From: Chara braunii
Lineage: Eukaryota > Streptophyta > Charophyceae > Charales > Characeae
Direction: 5' to 3'
DNA: 64,000 nt
Assembly: GCA_003427395.1 (NCBI GenBank)
Contig: BFEA01000013.1
Location: forward strand, 403,326 to 467,325
A model generated the notes under the pieces. It saw nothing but the letters and a program-made list of their open reading frames with translations, was not told the origin of the DNA and made no database searches. Within the stretch, counting starts at the first letter, position 1, and each line of letters begins with the position of its first letter. Shown one piece after another: positions 1-10,422 of the stretch. The position numbers were made by a program, and so were the translations under genes.

Positions 1-32
1 CTTATACACATCTAGATGTGTATAAGAGACAG
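1..32. other. Tn5/Nextera adapter remnant (assembly artefact)
   Basis: The first 13 bases are the end of the Tn5 mosaic end, and bases 14-32 are the complete reverse mosaic end AGATGTGTATAAGAGACAG. Two mosaic ends back to back is the junction made in transposase-based Illumina libraries, not host sequence. Translation across it gives the MCIRD peptide often seen in contaminated database proteins. The same junction recurs at 5640-5677. Confidence 0.97.
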
Positions 33-1160
33 CTTCCCACCCCACCTTTTCTCCCACCACCCACTATTTTACTCTTTTTTTTTTTTTTTTTTTTTTTTAT
101 CTCCTCTTTTTTTCTCTTTGCTTCTTGTTCCCTGTCAACCTTTCCCATCCATTTCTCTCTCATTCTCTCCCCCTCCTCTCCCCCAACTACATTCCCATCA
201 TCCCCCCACCTTCCACTTCCATTTTTTTCTCTCTCACCTATATCTCTCTTTTCTCCTTCATTTTTTCATCTCCTTCCCTCCCAACTTCGAAATTTTTCTG
301 TTTTCCCCTTTTTTTTTTCCTTGATTTATATTTCCTCTTTTTTCCAAAAATTCGAATTATCTTACTCCCCACCTTTTTTTCTCATTTCTTGATTTATTTC
401 ATTTTATTTTTATTTATTCAGAAAATTCAAATTTATTTGCGGCACCCTTAAATCTGATTAGGAGTTAGTCATTCTTGCTTTCGACACACATTTTGACCCC
501 GTAGGGGTAACGAAGTGTTGCCAAAATTTTATCATTTTAGCCTTGCTTCTTGACGGCACACGTCGACCTCATGGGGGTAATGAAATGCTGCTGAACTGTT
601 TATAAAATCGAACACTTAATTTTTATTCACCTCCTTGTCTACTTATTTATTTATTTATTTCTCTAGTTCTTTATTTTTATTTTTTTATTTATTATTTCTT
701 TATTCATTATTTCTTTATTTATTATTTATTTATTTATTATTTTTTAGTTATATTTTGAAATTTTTAATTTGCGCCGTCTTGAAACTTAGTTTGCTTATCT
801 TGGTCTCTCATTTCCCTTGGCACATTCTTGACCCCATGAGGGGTAGGGAAATATTGTCAAAAATTCCAAAAAAAATAAATATTATTTATCTCTTCACATT
901 TTGTTTTCTTATTTTCTTAATTATTTTCATTCGTTATTTATTTATTTATTTACTTATATCTTTCACTCGAAATTTCACTATTTATTTATTTTTCCTTCCG
1001 CCTCCCCTCGATTTTCTTGATTAGGTCACCGGTACCCTACTCTAACCACTCAAACTCCTGTTAGGGTTTTCTTAGGGTTTTTCTAGGGTTTAGGGTTTTC
1101 CTAAACCCCCTACTTCCCCTTTCCATTCGGGCATTCTGAACCCGAGCCACCCTTCCTCCT
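33..1160. other. Low-complexity T-rich leader, no gene
   Basis: Pyrimidine tracts (33-420) pass into ATTT-rich sequence (600-1010). Open frames here are Phe/Leu/Ser low-complexity products of composition, not genes. Three degenerate copies of a unit of about 60 bp lie at about 470-530, 540-607 and 790-866. They share a core like GACCCCgTAGGGGTAa followed by GaaaTgyTG. This stretch should hold the 5' LTR or leader of the outer Ty3 element, but I could not identify an LTR by comparison with the 3' side. Confidence 0.5.
1060..1103 (+). repeat. Interstitial telomere-like TTTAGGG patch
   Basis: Several degenerate TTAGGGTTTT and CTAGGGTTTAGGGTTTT units occur within about 45 bp. The plant and green-algal telomere repeat is TTTAGGG, and only one to two units match it exactly. 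This could be a short interstitial telomeric repeat or chance in T/G-rich leader sequence. Confidence 0.35.
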
Positions 1161-1282
1161 TTGTGAGCGGCCGCGCTCGACTCACTAGCGTCGCCCGTCG
1201 TTTTCTACCGCGGAACCCCCCCTACGCCCTTCGCTCACGTGGACCTCCTTTGGCCCCCTCCAGTCCGGCCCGTCACCTCCCT

Positions 1283-2262
1283 ATGGCCGACGGCGTGTCA
1301 CAAGCCGACGATGCGGCGACAACCTCGGCACCGGGTTCCATACCCGTGCCAGCGGACAAGGGCCATCATCCCCAGGGGGATCTGCACACCCTCCTCACCT
1401 CCCTCCTTGCACCCTTACAGGCGCAGATGACAACTCTTGCCGCTGGCCTGCGGCAACTCCAGAACGTTGGCCGTCCTTCCTCTCCTCACTCTCTCTGTTC
1501 CCATGGCTCCCAGTTCGGGTCCCCCGTCCTCTGACATGGTGGCGACGACGGAGCTTCCTCCTCCACGGCCCCCGACCCGGCCATCCTGGTGACCGTCCAT
1601 GCTCCTAGCGCGACGGCCGCCACGGGCCACGCCTTCCCTCACTCTACGGGCGCACCCGCTCGTACTTCGGTCACTACGGCCACGGGACCTCAGCCCTCTG
1701 CCGCGGTCTCAGCTTTTCCGGGTGCCCCACTTCTCCCTCCCCTTCGCACGACCGCAACGCCACTTGGCTCTCCCCCTTGTCGGATGCCCCGCGCTGCACG
1801 TGCGTTCAGTTCCCCCACTCTTCCACCTGCCACTCCTCGCTCGATCTACATTCGATGTCTCGAGGACAAGCTTGCCCAGACCCAGGCCGACCCTGCCCTC
1901 TTAGGCCTCCAGCCACCCCTACCCTCACAGGTGGCCGCGCCTTCGCGCGCACCCCCTTCTTCATCTACTCATCCATCCATGCAGGCTCGCTTTCCCCGCC
2001 CTGCACCCCCTCCACCCGCAATCTACCTCCTTCTTACTCCCTCGGCTGCTGCGACCTCTTCGAATGTAGCTCCCTCGCAGTCTGCCGCTGTTGCCCCCGT
2101 TGCTCCACCATGCGGCCCGGGCGTACAGTCAGTTGTGGCCCCTTCTCCAGGATCTGCGCCGACTTACTCGACCGTAGCGCAGGCTTTTGCTCCGCGATCT
2201 CCTCGCCGCCAAAACGGTGGCGCACCACTCGTCCGCTTGACGAACATTGCCTTCTATGACGG
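1283..2262 (+). pseudogene. Gag N-terminal half of the outer Ty3 element
   Basis: A frame from an ATG at 1283 (MADGVSQADD) runs to 1534 and holds a Leu/Gln-rich helix (TSLLAPLQAQMTTLAAGLRQ). A second frame, from about 1589 to 2262, encodes a long Pro/Ala/Ser-rich linker ending in RLTNIAFYDG. The change of frame implies a frameshift near 1535-1588. Gag capsid domains of Ty3 elements commonly begin with an F-D-G motif after a low-complexity N-terminus. Here the motif FYDG abuts the giant element's LTR exactly, and the rest of the capsid resumes at 24894. An alternative in-frame upstream start lies near 1163. Confidence 0.7.
2259..2262. repeat. Target-site duplication (left), ACGG
   Basis: ACGG lies immediately before the LTR terminus TGTCGGG. 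The same four bases follow the other LTR at 24890-24893. Ty3-type integrases make 4-6 bp duplications, so 4 bp is in the normal range. Confidence 0.9.
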
Positions 2263-3595
2263 TGTCGGGGAAACCCCCCCTCTTAGTCGGGGACTGCCCG
2301 GCCCCCCGCCTTTTGCTCTTTACTTAGTGCCCGCCTTCTTTCAGTTTCTCCATCCCTGCGAGTTTGCAAGACCGCTCTCCATTTCACACCGGGCGAGAGC
2401 CCGTCTGGATGACCAGGTTTAACTGCTCGTTCTTTAGTTCGGAGCAGAAAAGCTTCGCCCTGCAGGTCGGTTAGGTGCCTTACCCCCACTCAGCGCGGTG
2501 CCAACGAACTCTAGGAACGGGGGATTCAAGTGAAAGCATGCACACACAAAACCGGAGATCTTGATTCCGCTTCTGCCAATCTTCAGGGTAAGTACTGTCA
2601 AAGCGAGCAGGCTTCTTCCTGGCTTTCACTCCCGTACGAAGCCAAAGAACTTTTTAGGATATTAGAGCACAAGTATCTTTGCACACACGAAGCCAGAGAA
2701 CCCGGTTTCTGCCAACAGTAAGAACGAAAACTGGTATTCCAGTCTGGCATAAGAAGCTGGTGTCTTCCCCCCCCTTCGCTCAAGCCCCCCCCCTTCTTGG
2801 TTTTCGTCGGCACCCTCCCGGAAAGCGGTACGGATTAGGAGTATTCGTCAAGCGATCTGCAAAAAAAAAGGAAAAGAAAAAAAGAAAAAAAGTATATCGC
2901 AAACAAGATCCGAAAGCAAAGGATCTGAATCCTCGCACAGGTTCACCGAGAACAAGACCCGAAAGCAAGAAGTCCAAATCCTCGACCCGATTTCCCGCGG
3001 ATACCACTCCCCACTCGCTCTGCCCAGGGCCTGCGATCATGCGAACGGTAACGGAAGGATTTTACCTGAGAGAATCACGGGAAACAAAAACATGCAGCGG
3101 AAAGAGGGACCAACAAGCGAACCCAAAAAGGGGCGGCCCGCTGATCGGGAGTTTGGGCCAGGCGGACAATCTAGACGACAGATCGAAAATCGAGCATGGC
3201 TATTCGTCGAGCGAGTGGCCAAAGCGATCGGCTTGCCGTCGATCAGGGACAGTCCTTTCTTCCCTTCTTCCCAACTTCTCTCTCCCCTCTCCCGTTCTCT
3301 CAGCCTCTCCCTCTCTTTCTCTCTTTCTCTCCGTCTCTCTTTCTTCCTTTCCCTCCCTTTCTCACAGCCCCTCCTGCGCTCTCGAATGAAGAGGTGACAT
3401 TAAGCTGTGTGGTGCACGAGCGCTAGCTCCTTCTGCCGCGCGCTTTCCCCTACCTTTCGTGCGCCCGAGCTCCCGGACTCACGGCGCAAAAAAAACTTCC
3501 CCCACCCCTCTCCTCTTCTCGGTGCTCTCCTCCCCTCTCTCGATCAACCCGCTTCAGTGTCGTTCATGCCCGTACTCGCCCCCTCCTCCTGACTA

Positions 3596-3632
<37 letters not shown>

Positions 3633-6533
3633 ACAGGGAGGTCCTCTCTATCCCTCCCCCGCCCTCTCTCTCTTTCTTTCCCTCTCTCTCCCTCTCTCCC
3701 TCTCTCTCTTTTTCTCGAACTTGTTTGGCTCTCTTCACGGCTCTTGCACCCGATGTCGCTTCCCGCAGAGGCCTCGAGGTCCCCTGTCGGCAGGTCTTGG
3801 TGTCGGACGCTAGTGCGCTCTGGTGGAGTAGCTTCAACTCCCTCTCCTTCTCGCCCTCTCTTTTCTCTGGCCAGCTCGCTCGTCGAGCGTCCCTCCCCGC
3901 GTGCGGAGTTCGCCACTTCGTGTCGTTTGGCCACGATCTCTTCTCTTCTTCCGCTCTGCTCTTCTCTATCTCTCCCTTTTTCTCTTCCCTGCGCCCGACC
4001 CTCTTCCTGGCACCAGCGTCTCGAACTTGTGCACAAAAACGCGAGCTCTCGAGCTCTCACGCTCTCCTACCCGTGCTCTCCTTCCCCAAAGGATCTCCCT
4101 CCACTCTCCCCTCTCCCTCGCCCACGCGGACGCAGCCGGGCCCACTCACCGTCGAACCTTCTCGCTCTTTCCCTCGCTTGTGGGCGAGCTGGCAAGCTTA
4201 CTAGCCCCTCTCGCGAGCGATGTGCGGCTGAACCGGTCCACATGCGTACGCCTAGAGAACCCTTCTTCGAAGTGGCGTGACGACCACCGAATCTACTCCG
4301 TGCGCGCTCCTTCTGCTCTCCTCCTCCCTTCCTACCTCTTCCCCATCCCTTCTCTCTTCCTCTCCTCATGCCCTCAGACCATCTCTGACATGTCGGGCGC
4401 TTCCTCGGGCGCAATGACGCAAGCCTGATCAACCCGTGCGCTAGAACGTAAACCAAATCCCCGTGCGTGCCCGTAGCTCCCTCGACACTAGCACTTCTCC
4501 TCTAGTTCCAGCCCCTGCGCTCTCCATCTCGGCCTCGCTTTCTCTTTTTCTCCTCGGAACGAGCGCAGACGAACTCTAACATCCTTCGTGCGAGGGAAAG
4601 AGTTTCTTCTTCGAAGTTCCCTCCGTTTCCCCTTCTAACGGTCCTCCTCACTTCGCGATTATCCCTTCCCTTCTTGTTAATCGGATTGCTCGCTTCGCCC
4701 AGCAGGAAAACCGACTATACTTCGGCCCAGTCCCCGCTCAGGTACATTAGCGGAGCTTACCTCCCGCCCTCGTCGCTTGCCCTTCCCTGCGAACCGCCTC
4801 CCTTTTCCCTTCCATGCTTCCCTTACTCCCAGGTCCTCCTCGCCCGCTTAATCCAGCCTGTTATGCCCGCAGGAGCTCCCACGCTCTGCCTGGCCAACTC
4901 CAATTTCAAGTCCCCGTTGATGCGCTCGCGATTGTCATCTCTTCTCCAATCCCATCGTTCGTTTTTCCCCTTTCCGGATCTTTTCTCCTTGCTCATAGTT
5001 GGGGACAAAAGCCCGCGCCGCTCTTCTTTTTTTTCACAATTATCAAGAACAGAATACCCGCCTCCTCTTTTCCCAACTGTTTCAGTCGCTGCCCCAGATT
5101 ATTTCCTCGCGTCCCTCCGTCTCCCTCTTTTTCGACTGGCCGTACTGCACCCTATCGAAGTCTCAGCCCGATACACACTGAATAAGGCTCGAGCCAAGGC
5201 TCCTCTTTTGTTTCTTGACCCCTCAGTCGGTTCCCTGCTCCTCATCCCCCTTTTTAGAGCATGTCTATCCGTGCCCAGTGTCTTTTACGGGAATCTACCC
5301 TGCTAGCAACGTGACTGCAATCATCTGCATTTTCCCATTTCAGTTCTATGTCTGCAAACCCTGGCTGCTGGCGCTTTCCGGCCTGCTCCTTTGTCGGAAT
5401 TCACATCATCGGTCGTTTGCCGCGCATGGTCTGCTCTGAGTTGGAGTCGCCCATCTCGTGCCCCCCCCCCGACCCGCTTTTGCGCTTAGCATTGGTTGTC
5501 TCTCTCCCTGCTCCTTAAAGCGTCAGCAAAAATTTAGAGAAGCAATTTCTCCCCCCCCCCCCCCGAAAATTTCTAAGTCTCTTGCATCCACACACCAATA
5601 CGCAAAAGCAAAGACAACCTATACCGTCCTCCTTCATACCTGTCTCTTATACACATCTAGATGTGTATAAGAGACAGGGCCCTCTCTCCTCCAGCAGGCT
5701 TGCTGCAGCGAAGGCCAAGACCCTCCTGGTCTTGGTATACCTTGTGCCCATGGAGACACCAAGTGCCAGGTATCACCTCCCTCTTCCCTCTCCCTANAAA
5801 ATTTCTAAGTCTCTTGCATCCACACACCAATACGCAAAAGCAAAGACAACCTACACCGTCCTCCTTCATACTGTGGCCCTTACGGGAAGTCCAGATCCCT
5901 TTGCCGCTGTTTTCGATTGACCGACCGCAGCCGACACGTCCAGGTACCCGCCCTCTTTTCGGTCAGCGCGCCATATCCCAAGCCAGTCTACGCCCCAACT
6001 ATGAGAAGCCTCAGCTGCCGATTTTTGAAACCACGACTTTTTTCAGAAATCGGAGCATTCTCACGTGATTGTCGTAGCGGAATAGCCTCGGCCTTATTTC
6101 GCGACAAGGGCCATTACGTCGAACCTGATCTTTCAGTACCGTCTTCTTGGCCAAGTGAGAGCAAACCCCACCACGTGCACCCGTGGTAGCCCGGCGGTCA
6201 TACGTAACCGAGGTCTAGCGCCTTCACTGGTTCTCCGTTTTAGGTCCGACCAAGGCCCATTCCGATGTACATCCTTCGCCCTGTATTTCCAGATTTTGAC
6301 ACCCCAACTCCGATCTTTTATGATCCGCCCGAGCCCACTTGCGACCAAGTTTTGGATCCTCACTTCAGCCAGCCGAAGGGTTAGTACGAAGACCCAGACG
6401 CCCGAGGACATCCACAAACGCCATATCCATATGCACTCATACGTCAAAACCAAGCAAAAACTGCAAAAAAAAAGGGAAAAAATATTTTTTATGTCAAAGC
6501 AAAACCCTTCGGCCGTTAGACAGCCGCCCGACA
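2263..6533 (-). repeat. 3' LTR of the giant element (4271 bp as assembled)
   Basis: The repeat has TG...CA termini inside a perfect 7-bp inverted repeat TGTCGGG/CCCGACA. It matches 20643-24889 throughout. Both LTRs are dominated by pyrimidine tracts on the plus strand (purine-rich in the element's sense). This copy has an uninterrupted C run at about 3597-3631 where the other has a mixed sequence. It lacks about 210 bp present in the other LTR at 22960-23170, and it contains the adapter chimera at 5640-5871. Without that chimera it would be about 4.04 kb. Open frames inside it are composition artefacts. Confidence 0.92.
5640..5871. other. Chimeric adapter insertion plus 74-bp duplication (assembly error)
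   Basis: A complete adapter junction (5640-5677) is followed by about 119 bp of foreign-looking sequence (5678-5796) and a single N at 5797. Then comes a near-identical second copy (5798-5871) of the 74 bp that precede the adapter (5566-5639). The sister LTR reads straight through at 24170-24250 with one copy only. I read this as a mis-joined adapter-bearing read, not biology. The source of the 119 bp is unknown to me. Confidence 0.93.
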
Positions 6534-7350
6534 ACCAGCCCACACCCCATTTCTCGCCGTCCTCGACGAGCATTTCCCATTGTATGTCCTCTCTCCTTAT
6601 TTTAGTCTATCCCATTTCTCCGGGTCCCTCTGGTTGCCCCTTCCCTTTTTCCGTATACACACCCGTTGGTGCCCCTTTTTTTCTAACTATGCCCGTTTTC
6701 CCTAACTACGGTACAAAATTCCCTCCGGAGTCACAACATATCGCCCTTTTCCAACTCACATTTTCCTAACCATGGTACATCCTTCCCCTCGGTCCCGTGG
6801 CACATGTCCCTCTCTAACTATGGTACAATCACCCTCCCTAGGATTAGGACTCATGGCGCATCATCCTATGACCGTCTCCGTCTCCTCTTCCTCTTCTCGT
6901 GCCTCTCTCTCATCCGTTCCCTCTTCTTTCTTTCCAGTTCGATTCTCACGGCTTTCCTTAAGGCTCTCCTTCTCTTTCTTAGCCTGCGTTTCCCTAACCG
7001 GTCGGTGCCACCTTCATCCTCTCTAGGTCTTTTCTTATTCCTTGGGGTCTTAGGTAGGCAAGGCTTCCGAACCTTGTACCCCTTCCTTTTTAACCGTAGC
7101 CCCTTGCTCAATGAAAGGTTTCTCCCTTTTTAACCCATTTCCCAGACTTGACCCTACTGTCTCGTCACGACGGTATCCATGCCCCGCGACACATCCCTGC
7201 CTTATGACACCGGTCTACGGTACAATATCCTCTCAGGATCCCGAACCCTGTTTTCTAACTTTTGTACATTATGGTACAAATTCCCCTTCGACATATCACT
7301 TTTTCCGGACCACGTTTTCTAACTATAGTACACCATTCTCCTCCCCCTTT
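6534..7350 (-). other. 3' untranslated zone of the giant element with internal duplication
   Basis: On the plus strand a short motif like CTAACTAyGGTACAa recurs at least five times (near 6705, 6767, 6815, 7255, 7320). A block at about 6868-7098 is repeated at about 7346-7582 and encodes the paired Arg-rich ORFs. No clean polypurine tract abuts the LTR: the last 20 bases in element sense are G/T-rich, so the PPT is degenerate or atypical. Confidence 0.6.
6866..7111 (-). CDS. Arginine-rich accessory ORF, distal copy
   Basis: This is an open frame of about 80 residues that is very rich in Arg, Lys and Glu and ends in RRRRRS. It shares RKGYKVRK, LPKTPR, KKRPRED and TDRL, in order, with the ORF at 7351-7632. 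About two thirds of aligned residues are the same. Conservation of the peptide between the two duplicated blocks suggests it was once translated. It has no ATG (the frame opens with TTG) and is not in frame with pol, so it would need splicing, frameshifting or a lost start. A nucleic-acid-binding or nuclear-targeting role is only a guess from composition. Confidence 0.4.
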   Translation of the reverse strand: MSKGLRLKRKGYKVRKPCLPKTPRNKKRPREDEGGTDRLGKRRLRKRRRALRKAVRIELERKKRERMRERHEKRKRRRRRS

Positions 7351-7632
7351 TTACGCCCGTCTCCGTCTCCTCATCCTCTTCTCACGCCTCTCTTTCTTCC
7401 GTTTTCTCTCCTCTCTCTCACGTTTGAGTCTCAGGGCCTTTCTTGACGCATTCCTCCTCTCATTCAACCTGCGTTTCCTCAATCGGTCAGTATCTCCGTC
7501 ATCCTCCCTCGGTCGTTTCTTTTTCCTAGGGGTCTTTGGTAGGGCAGTTTTCCGGACCTTATACCCTTTCCTTGGGGGTCGAGAAGAGGCTCCTTGTTTG
7601 GAGGTCTCCCCTTTTTCGTGGGTTACGCTCAC
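7351..7632 (-). CDS. Arginine-rich accessory ORF, pol-proximal copy
   Basis: The frame encodes about 93 residues with a short N-terminal piece (SVTHEKGETSKQ), then RKGYKVRK, LPKTPRKKKRPRED, TDRLRKRR, and a strongly basic helix-like tail ending RRRRRA. It is paralogous to 6866-7111. It lies in the same frame as the integrase, which stops at 7654, separated by that TGA and one more TGA. It may therefore once have been a basic C-terminal extension of integrase. There is no ATG: the frame begins at a GTG. I do not recognise the family. Env-like genes sit in this position in some Ty3 groups, but there is no signal peptide or membrane segment here. Confidence 0.45.
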   Translation of the reverse strand: MSVTHEKGETSKQGASSRPPRKGYKVRKTALPKTPRKKKRPREDDGDTDRLRKRRLNERRNASRKALRLKREREERKRKKERREKRMRRRRRA

Positions 7633-7653
7633 CTTTGTGTCAATAACTTCTTT

Positions 7654-8958
7654 TCATTTCTGACACAGCTCTTCCCCAAGGGTCCCTCTTGCTCGGAAAA
7701 TTTTGAGACGAGCCCCCGCGATAGGGTCCCTTAGCCTGCTCCCGTCTAATTCCGTGAGCATATAAGCCCCCCCATCCAATCTCTTTAGGACCTTATAAGG
7801 CCCCATCCATCGGTTCACCAATTTCCGGCTCCAGGTCTTTTCTAGCGACGAATCGTACATCAGAATTAGGTCGTTAACCCCTATCGGCGCTTTTCTGACC
7901 CGCAAATTTTTGTCCCACCTATCTTTTTTTTTCACCCTTTTTCTCTCGACGTTCTCACTGGCCGCGGTTACCCTGGTATCCAAGTTTTCGGCTATCTGCT
8001 GTATCCTTGCCTCCGACAGTTCAGCCCTGAACATGTTGGTTTCCCACGAGACACTCGTCCAAGTGTCAATGTGGAATTCGATGGGTAGGGGACAGTGCCT
8101 ATCGAACCAAAGGGTGTAAGGAGGGTATTCCGGACTGAACTTGACTGTGATATTATCGGCCCAAACCGCGTACCGCAAGTATCTCGGCCACTGTTCCGCG
8201 CGGCCTTTGCACCTCTTCGCCAGAGCGTCCACTGCCTTTTCCAATAACGCCTTAACCTTTTGGCTCAAGAACTCGACGCCCCTATCCATGACTATTCTCC
8301 CGACACACCCGTACCGCATGATATATTCCAAGAGAAACTCACTTACCTCTTCTGTCGTCTTCTTCTTAATGGCCTTTGCCTCTACGAATCCCGTGAGGTC
8401 ATCCCGGGCGTTGATTATATACCGAAGTCCGCCGACCCCTTTCGGCATGGTCACTAAATCTACATGGACCTTCTCGCCCGGAACCGTGGGAAGCGACGAG
8501 ACTAAGGGGTCTTTGTACCGTACCGTCGCCCTCTTCTGGCAGGCTTCACATGTAGAGCAGTACTTTTCCACTTTCGTGTACTGTCCGTCCCACCAATAAA
8601 GCCTACGGACCTTGTCGAAAGTACCCTTCACCCCCCTATGACCTCCAACGACCCCATCGTGTAACTCCTCTATGACCGCCCTTCTCTCCTCCGGATCGCA
8701 CAATACCCTCATGGGTATCGCAAATTTGGTGGGTCTTTTGAAGAGATGGCCTCCCCGCATGCAATACCCCAGCGCCTCTTGCTGGATTCTTTCAGTCCCT
8801 GTTTCCCTACCGGCCAAGTACAGTCCTATGTCCCGGTACTTCCTGTCGTAGAGGTTTGCGAGAAAAGTCCTTGGGCCCCCTTCTTCCCCTCGGCTGCTCC
8901 CCGCCGTTTGCGCCCTATTAGCGGTGACTTTCATTATCCCCCCCTCGACCATTGTCAC
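7654..8958 (-). pseudogene. Integrase of the giant element, catalytic Glu deleted
   Basis: About 434 residues are open. An HHCC zinc-binding module is visible (LHDGVVGGHRG, then YCSTCEACQK), followed by the core with first Asp in VHVDLV and second Asp in IVMDRGVEF. The usual stretch around the catalytic Glu (HPQ..G..ER) is missing: VKALLEKA runs straight into VDALAKRCKG, an apparent in-frame loss of about 30 residues. The C-terminus keeps a GPY/F-type module (WMGPYKVLKRLDGGAYMLTE). No chromodomain follows. The protein should be inactive. Integrases of this family insert the cDNA into the genome. The frame opens at a GTG and is really the tail of a pol polyprotein. Confidence 0.85.
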
Positions 8959-8989
8959 TGCTTCCTCCTTAAGCCTAGGTAAGTCCTCC

Positions 8990-9511
8990 TCACGAATGGT
9001 CGGAGCTATAGTCGTAAAGCCTAATGTGTATCATCCATCGGGCAATGGTCGGATCGGTCAGTGATAAATCCTTTTGAAGGAATGGCGCTACTGCAGTTGG
9101 ATCTACTCTCAGGAGAAATCGTCGCCCGTATAGGTAATGACGGAAGGCCTTTAGGCAATGCAGGACCCCTAACACCTCCTTTTTGAATTGGCTGTAATTT
9201 CTCTCGGCGGGGTTCAATGTCCGGCTCTCGAATCGCAACGGTTTCTCTTTCCCTTCTCCGTCCTTTTGTGACAGGATGCCTCCTACTGAATGAGGTCCAG
9301 CGTCCGTGGACACTATGAACGGGCGACTCTCCTCGTCTTCGAAGAACGGAACTCCTAGGACCTCTCCACCTTCGCGGAACTCCTCCTTCAAAGCTTCCAT
9401 GGCCGCGACTTGTTCTTCTCCCCAAACCCATCCTTCTGATTTCCTGAGGAGTCTTCTTAGGGGTTCTGCTTTCTCTCCATAGGCTTTTATGAAGATCCTC
9501 CAGTAGCCCAC
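8990..9511 (-). pseudogene. RNase H domain and RT connection of the giant element
   Basis: The frame opens with GYWRIFIKAYGEKAEPL, the usual link between RT thumb and RNase H. It continues with the RNase H core: Asp in IVSTDAG, Glu in FKKEVLGVLHCLKAF, and Asp in LRVDPTAV. ERNYSQFKKE is the typical Ty3 signature. It is out of frame with the RT (9533-10141), so one frameshift lies at about 9511-9533. It stops at 8990, before the integrase frame. The role is removal of RNA from RNA-DNA hybrids during reverse transcription. Confidence 0.82.
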
Positions 9512-9532
9512 AACCCCTAGAAACTGTCGGAC

Positions 9533-10420
9533 CTACGTTATGGATTTGAGCGGCGATGGCCAAGTCATCAACTTTACCAATTTCTCGGGGTCAGGCCTCC
9601 GCCCCTCCTTATCGCAAATAAACCTTAATATCTTGATGGAGGAAACTCCCCAACGACTCTTAGTCCCGCTTACCATGAGGTTGGCATCATCTAGTTTCTC
9701 GAGGATGTTCCTGACATCTCTCATGTGGTTGGCCACAAACCTTTTAACCCCCGGGAAAACCTCGGTCTCATCTCGCTCGACCGGCCCTTTTATCGGGAAG
9801 TCATCCAGGAAGACCTCCACCTTCTCCGGTATGAACTCCTTGAGGACCGCGATCATGGCCCTTTGGAACATTGCTACCCCATTCGTCCAACCCATCGGTA
9901 CTACCATCATTTGAACCAGCCCTAAAGGCGTATGCATGGCGGTCATGTGCCTGTCCCGGTAATCTAAGGGAATTTCATCATACCCTGAGAAGAGATCGCA
10001 GATAGAGTATATTGAGCGGCTTGCCGATCCTTCCGCTAGCAAGTCGGCCTCAGGTATAGACCCCACATTTCTTATGGTGACCGCATTGGTCCTCTGGAGG
10101 TTCTGAATCCATCTCAGTTTGTTGCTACCCCCCTTCCTCATAAAGAACTACTTATTGGAGTAGGCACTCTCGCAAGGCTCCGCGACAAACGTCCTTATCT
10201 TTTCCTTGATAAAGACCACTATCTCCTCTTTCTCCTTTTGAGCGTACTTCGACTAAGGCCTATCCTTCCAAGGCATGTGCGGGACCATGTGGATCTGTGC
10301 CGGCTTAGCGTACCTTGGGTCGATCCTCCCTCTCTCCAAGTCATCAAAGGCAATGGCCTTATCGCACCCCCTTAGGGTCATTGCTATTAGCCCCTTCTCT
10401 TCCTCCGTGAGGTTCCCATC
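9533..10420 (-). pseudogene. Reverse transcriptase of the giant element
   Basis: RT motifs appear in order: LRWIQNLQRTNAVTIRN, motif A in SICDLFSGYDEIPLD, motif B in TPLGLVQMMVVPMGWTNG, and motif C as VFLDD (Phe-Leu-Asp-Asp in place of the usual Tyr-x-Asp-Asp). RRPDPEKLVKLMTWP then leads to the thumb. A TAG just upstream of the first Met (about 10150) interrupts the palm N-terminus, whose remnant (TFVAEPCESAYSNK) reads in the same frame. The wording of these motifs recalls elements I associate with charophyte algae and some fungi. No database check was made. Confidence 0.88.
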
Positions 10421-10422
10421 TC

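Noticed and set aside
16-451. Phe/Ser/Pro-rich frames at the window start
   Set aside because: They begin inside the Nextera adapter and run through pyrimidine tracts. They are composition artefacts.
2679-4428. Ser/Leu/Pro/Arg-rich frames on both strands of the LTR
   Set aside because: The LTR is purine/pyrimidine-biased, which leaves several frames open at once. The same frames appear in the other LTR only because the sequence is repeated.
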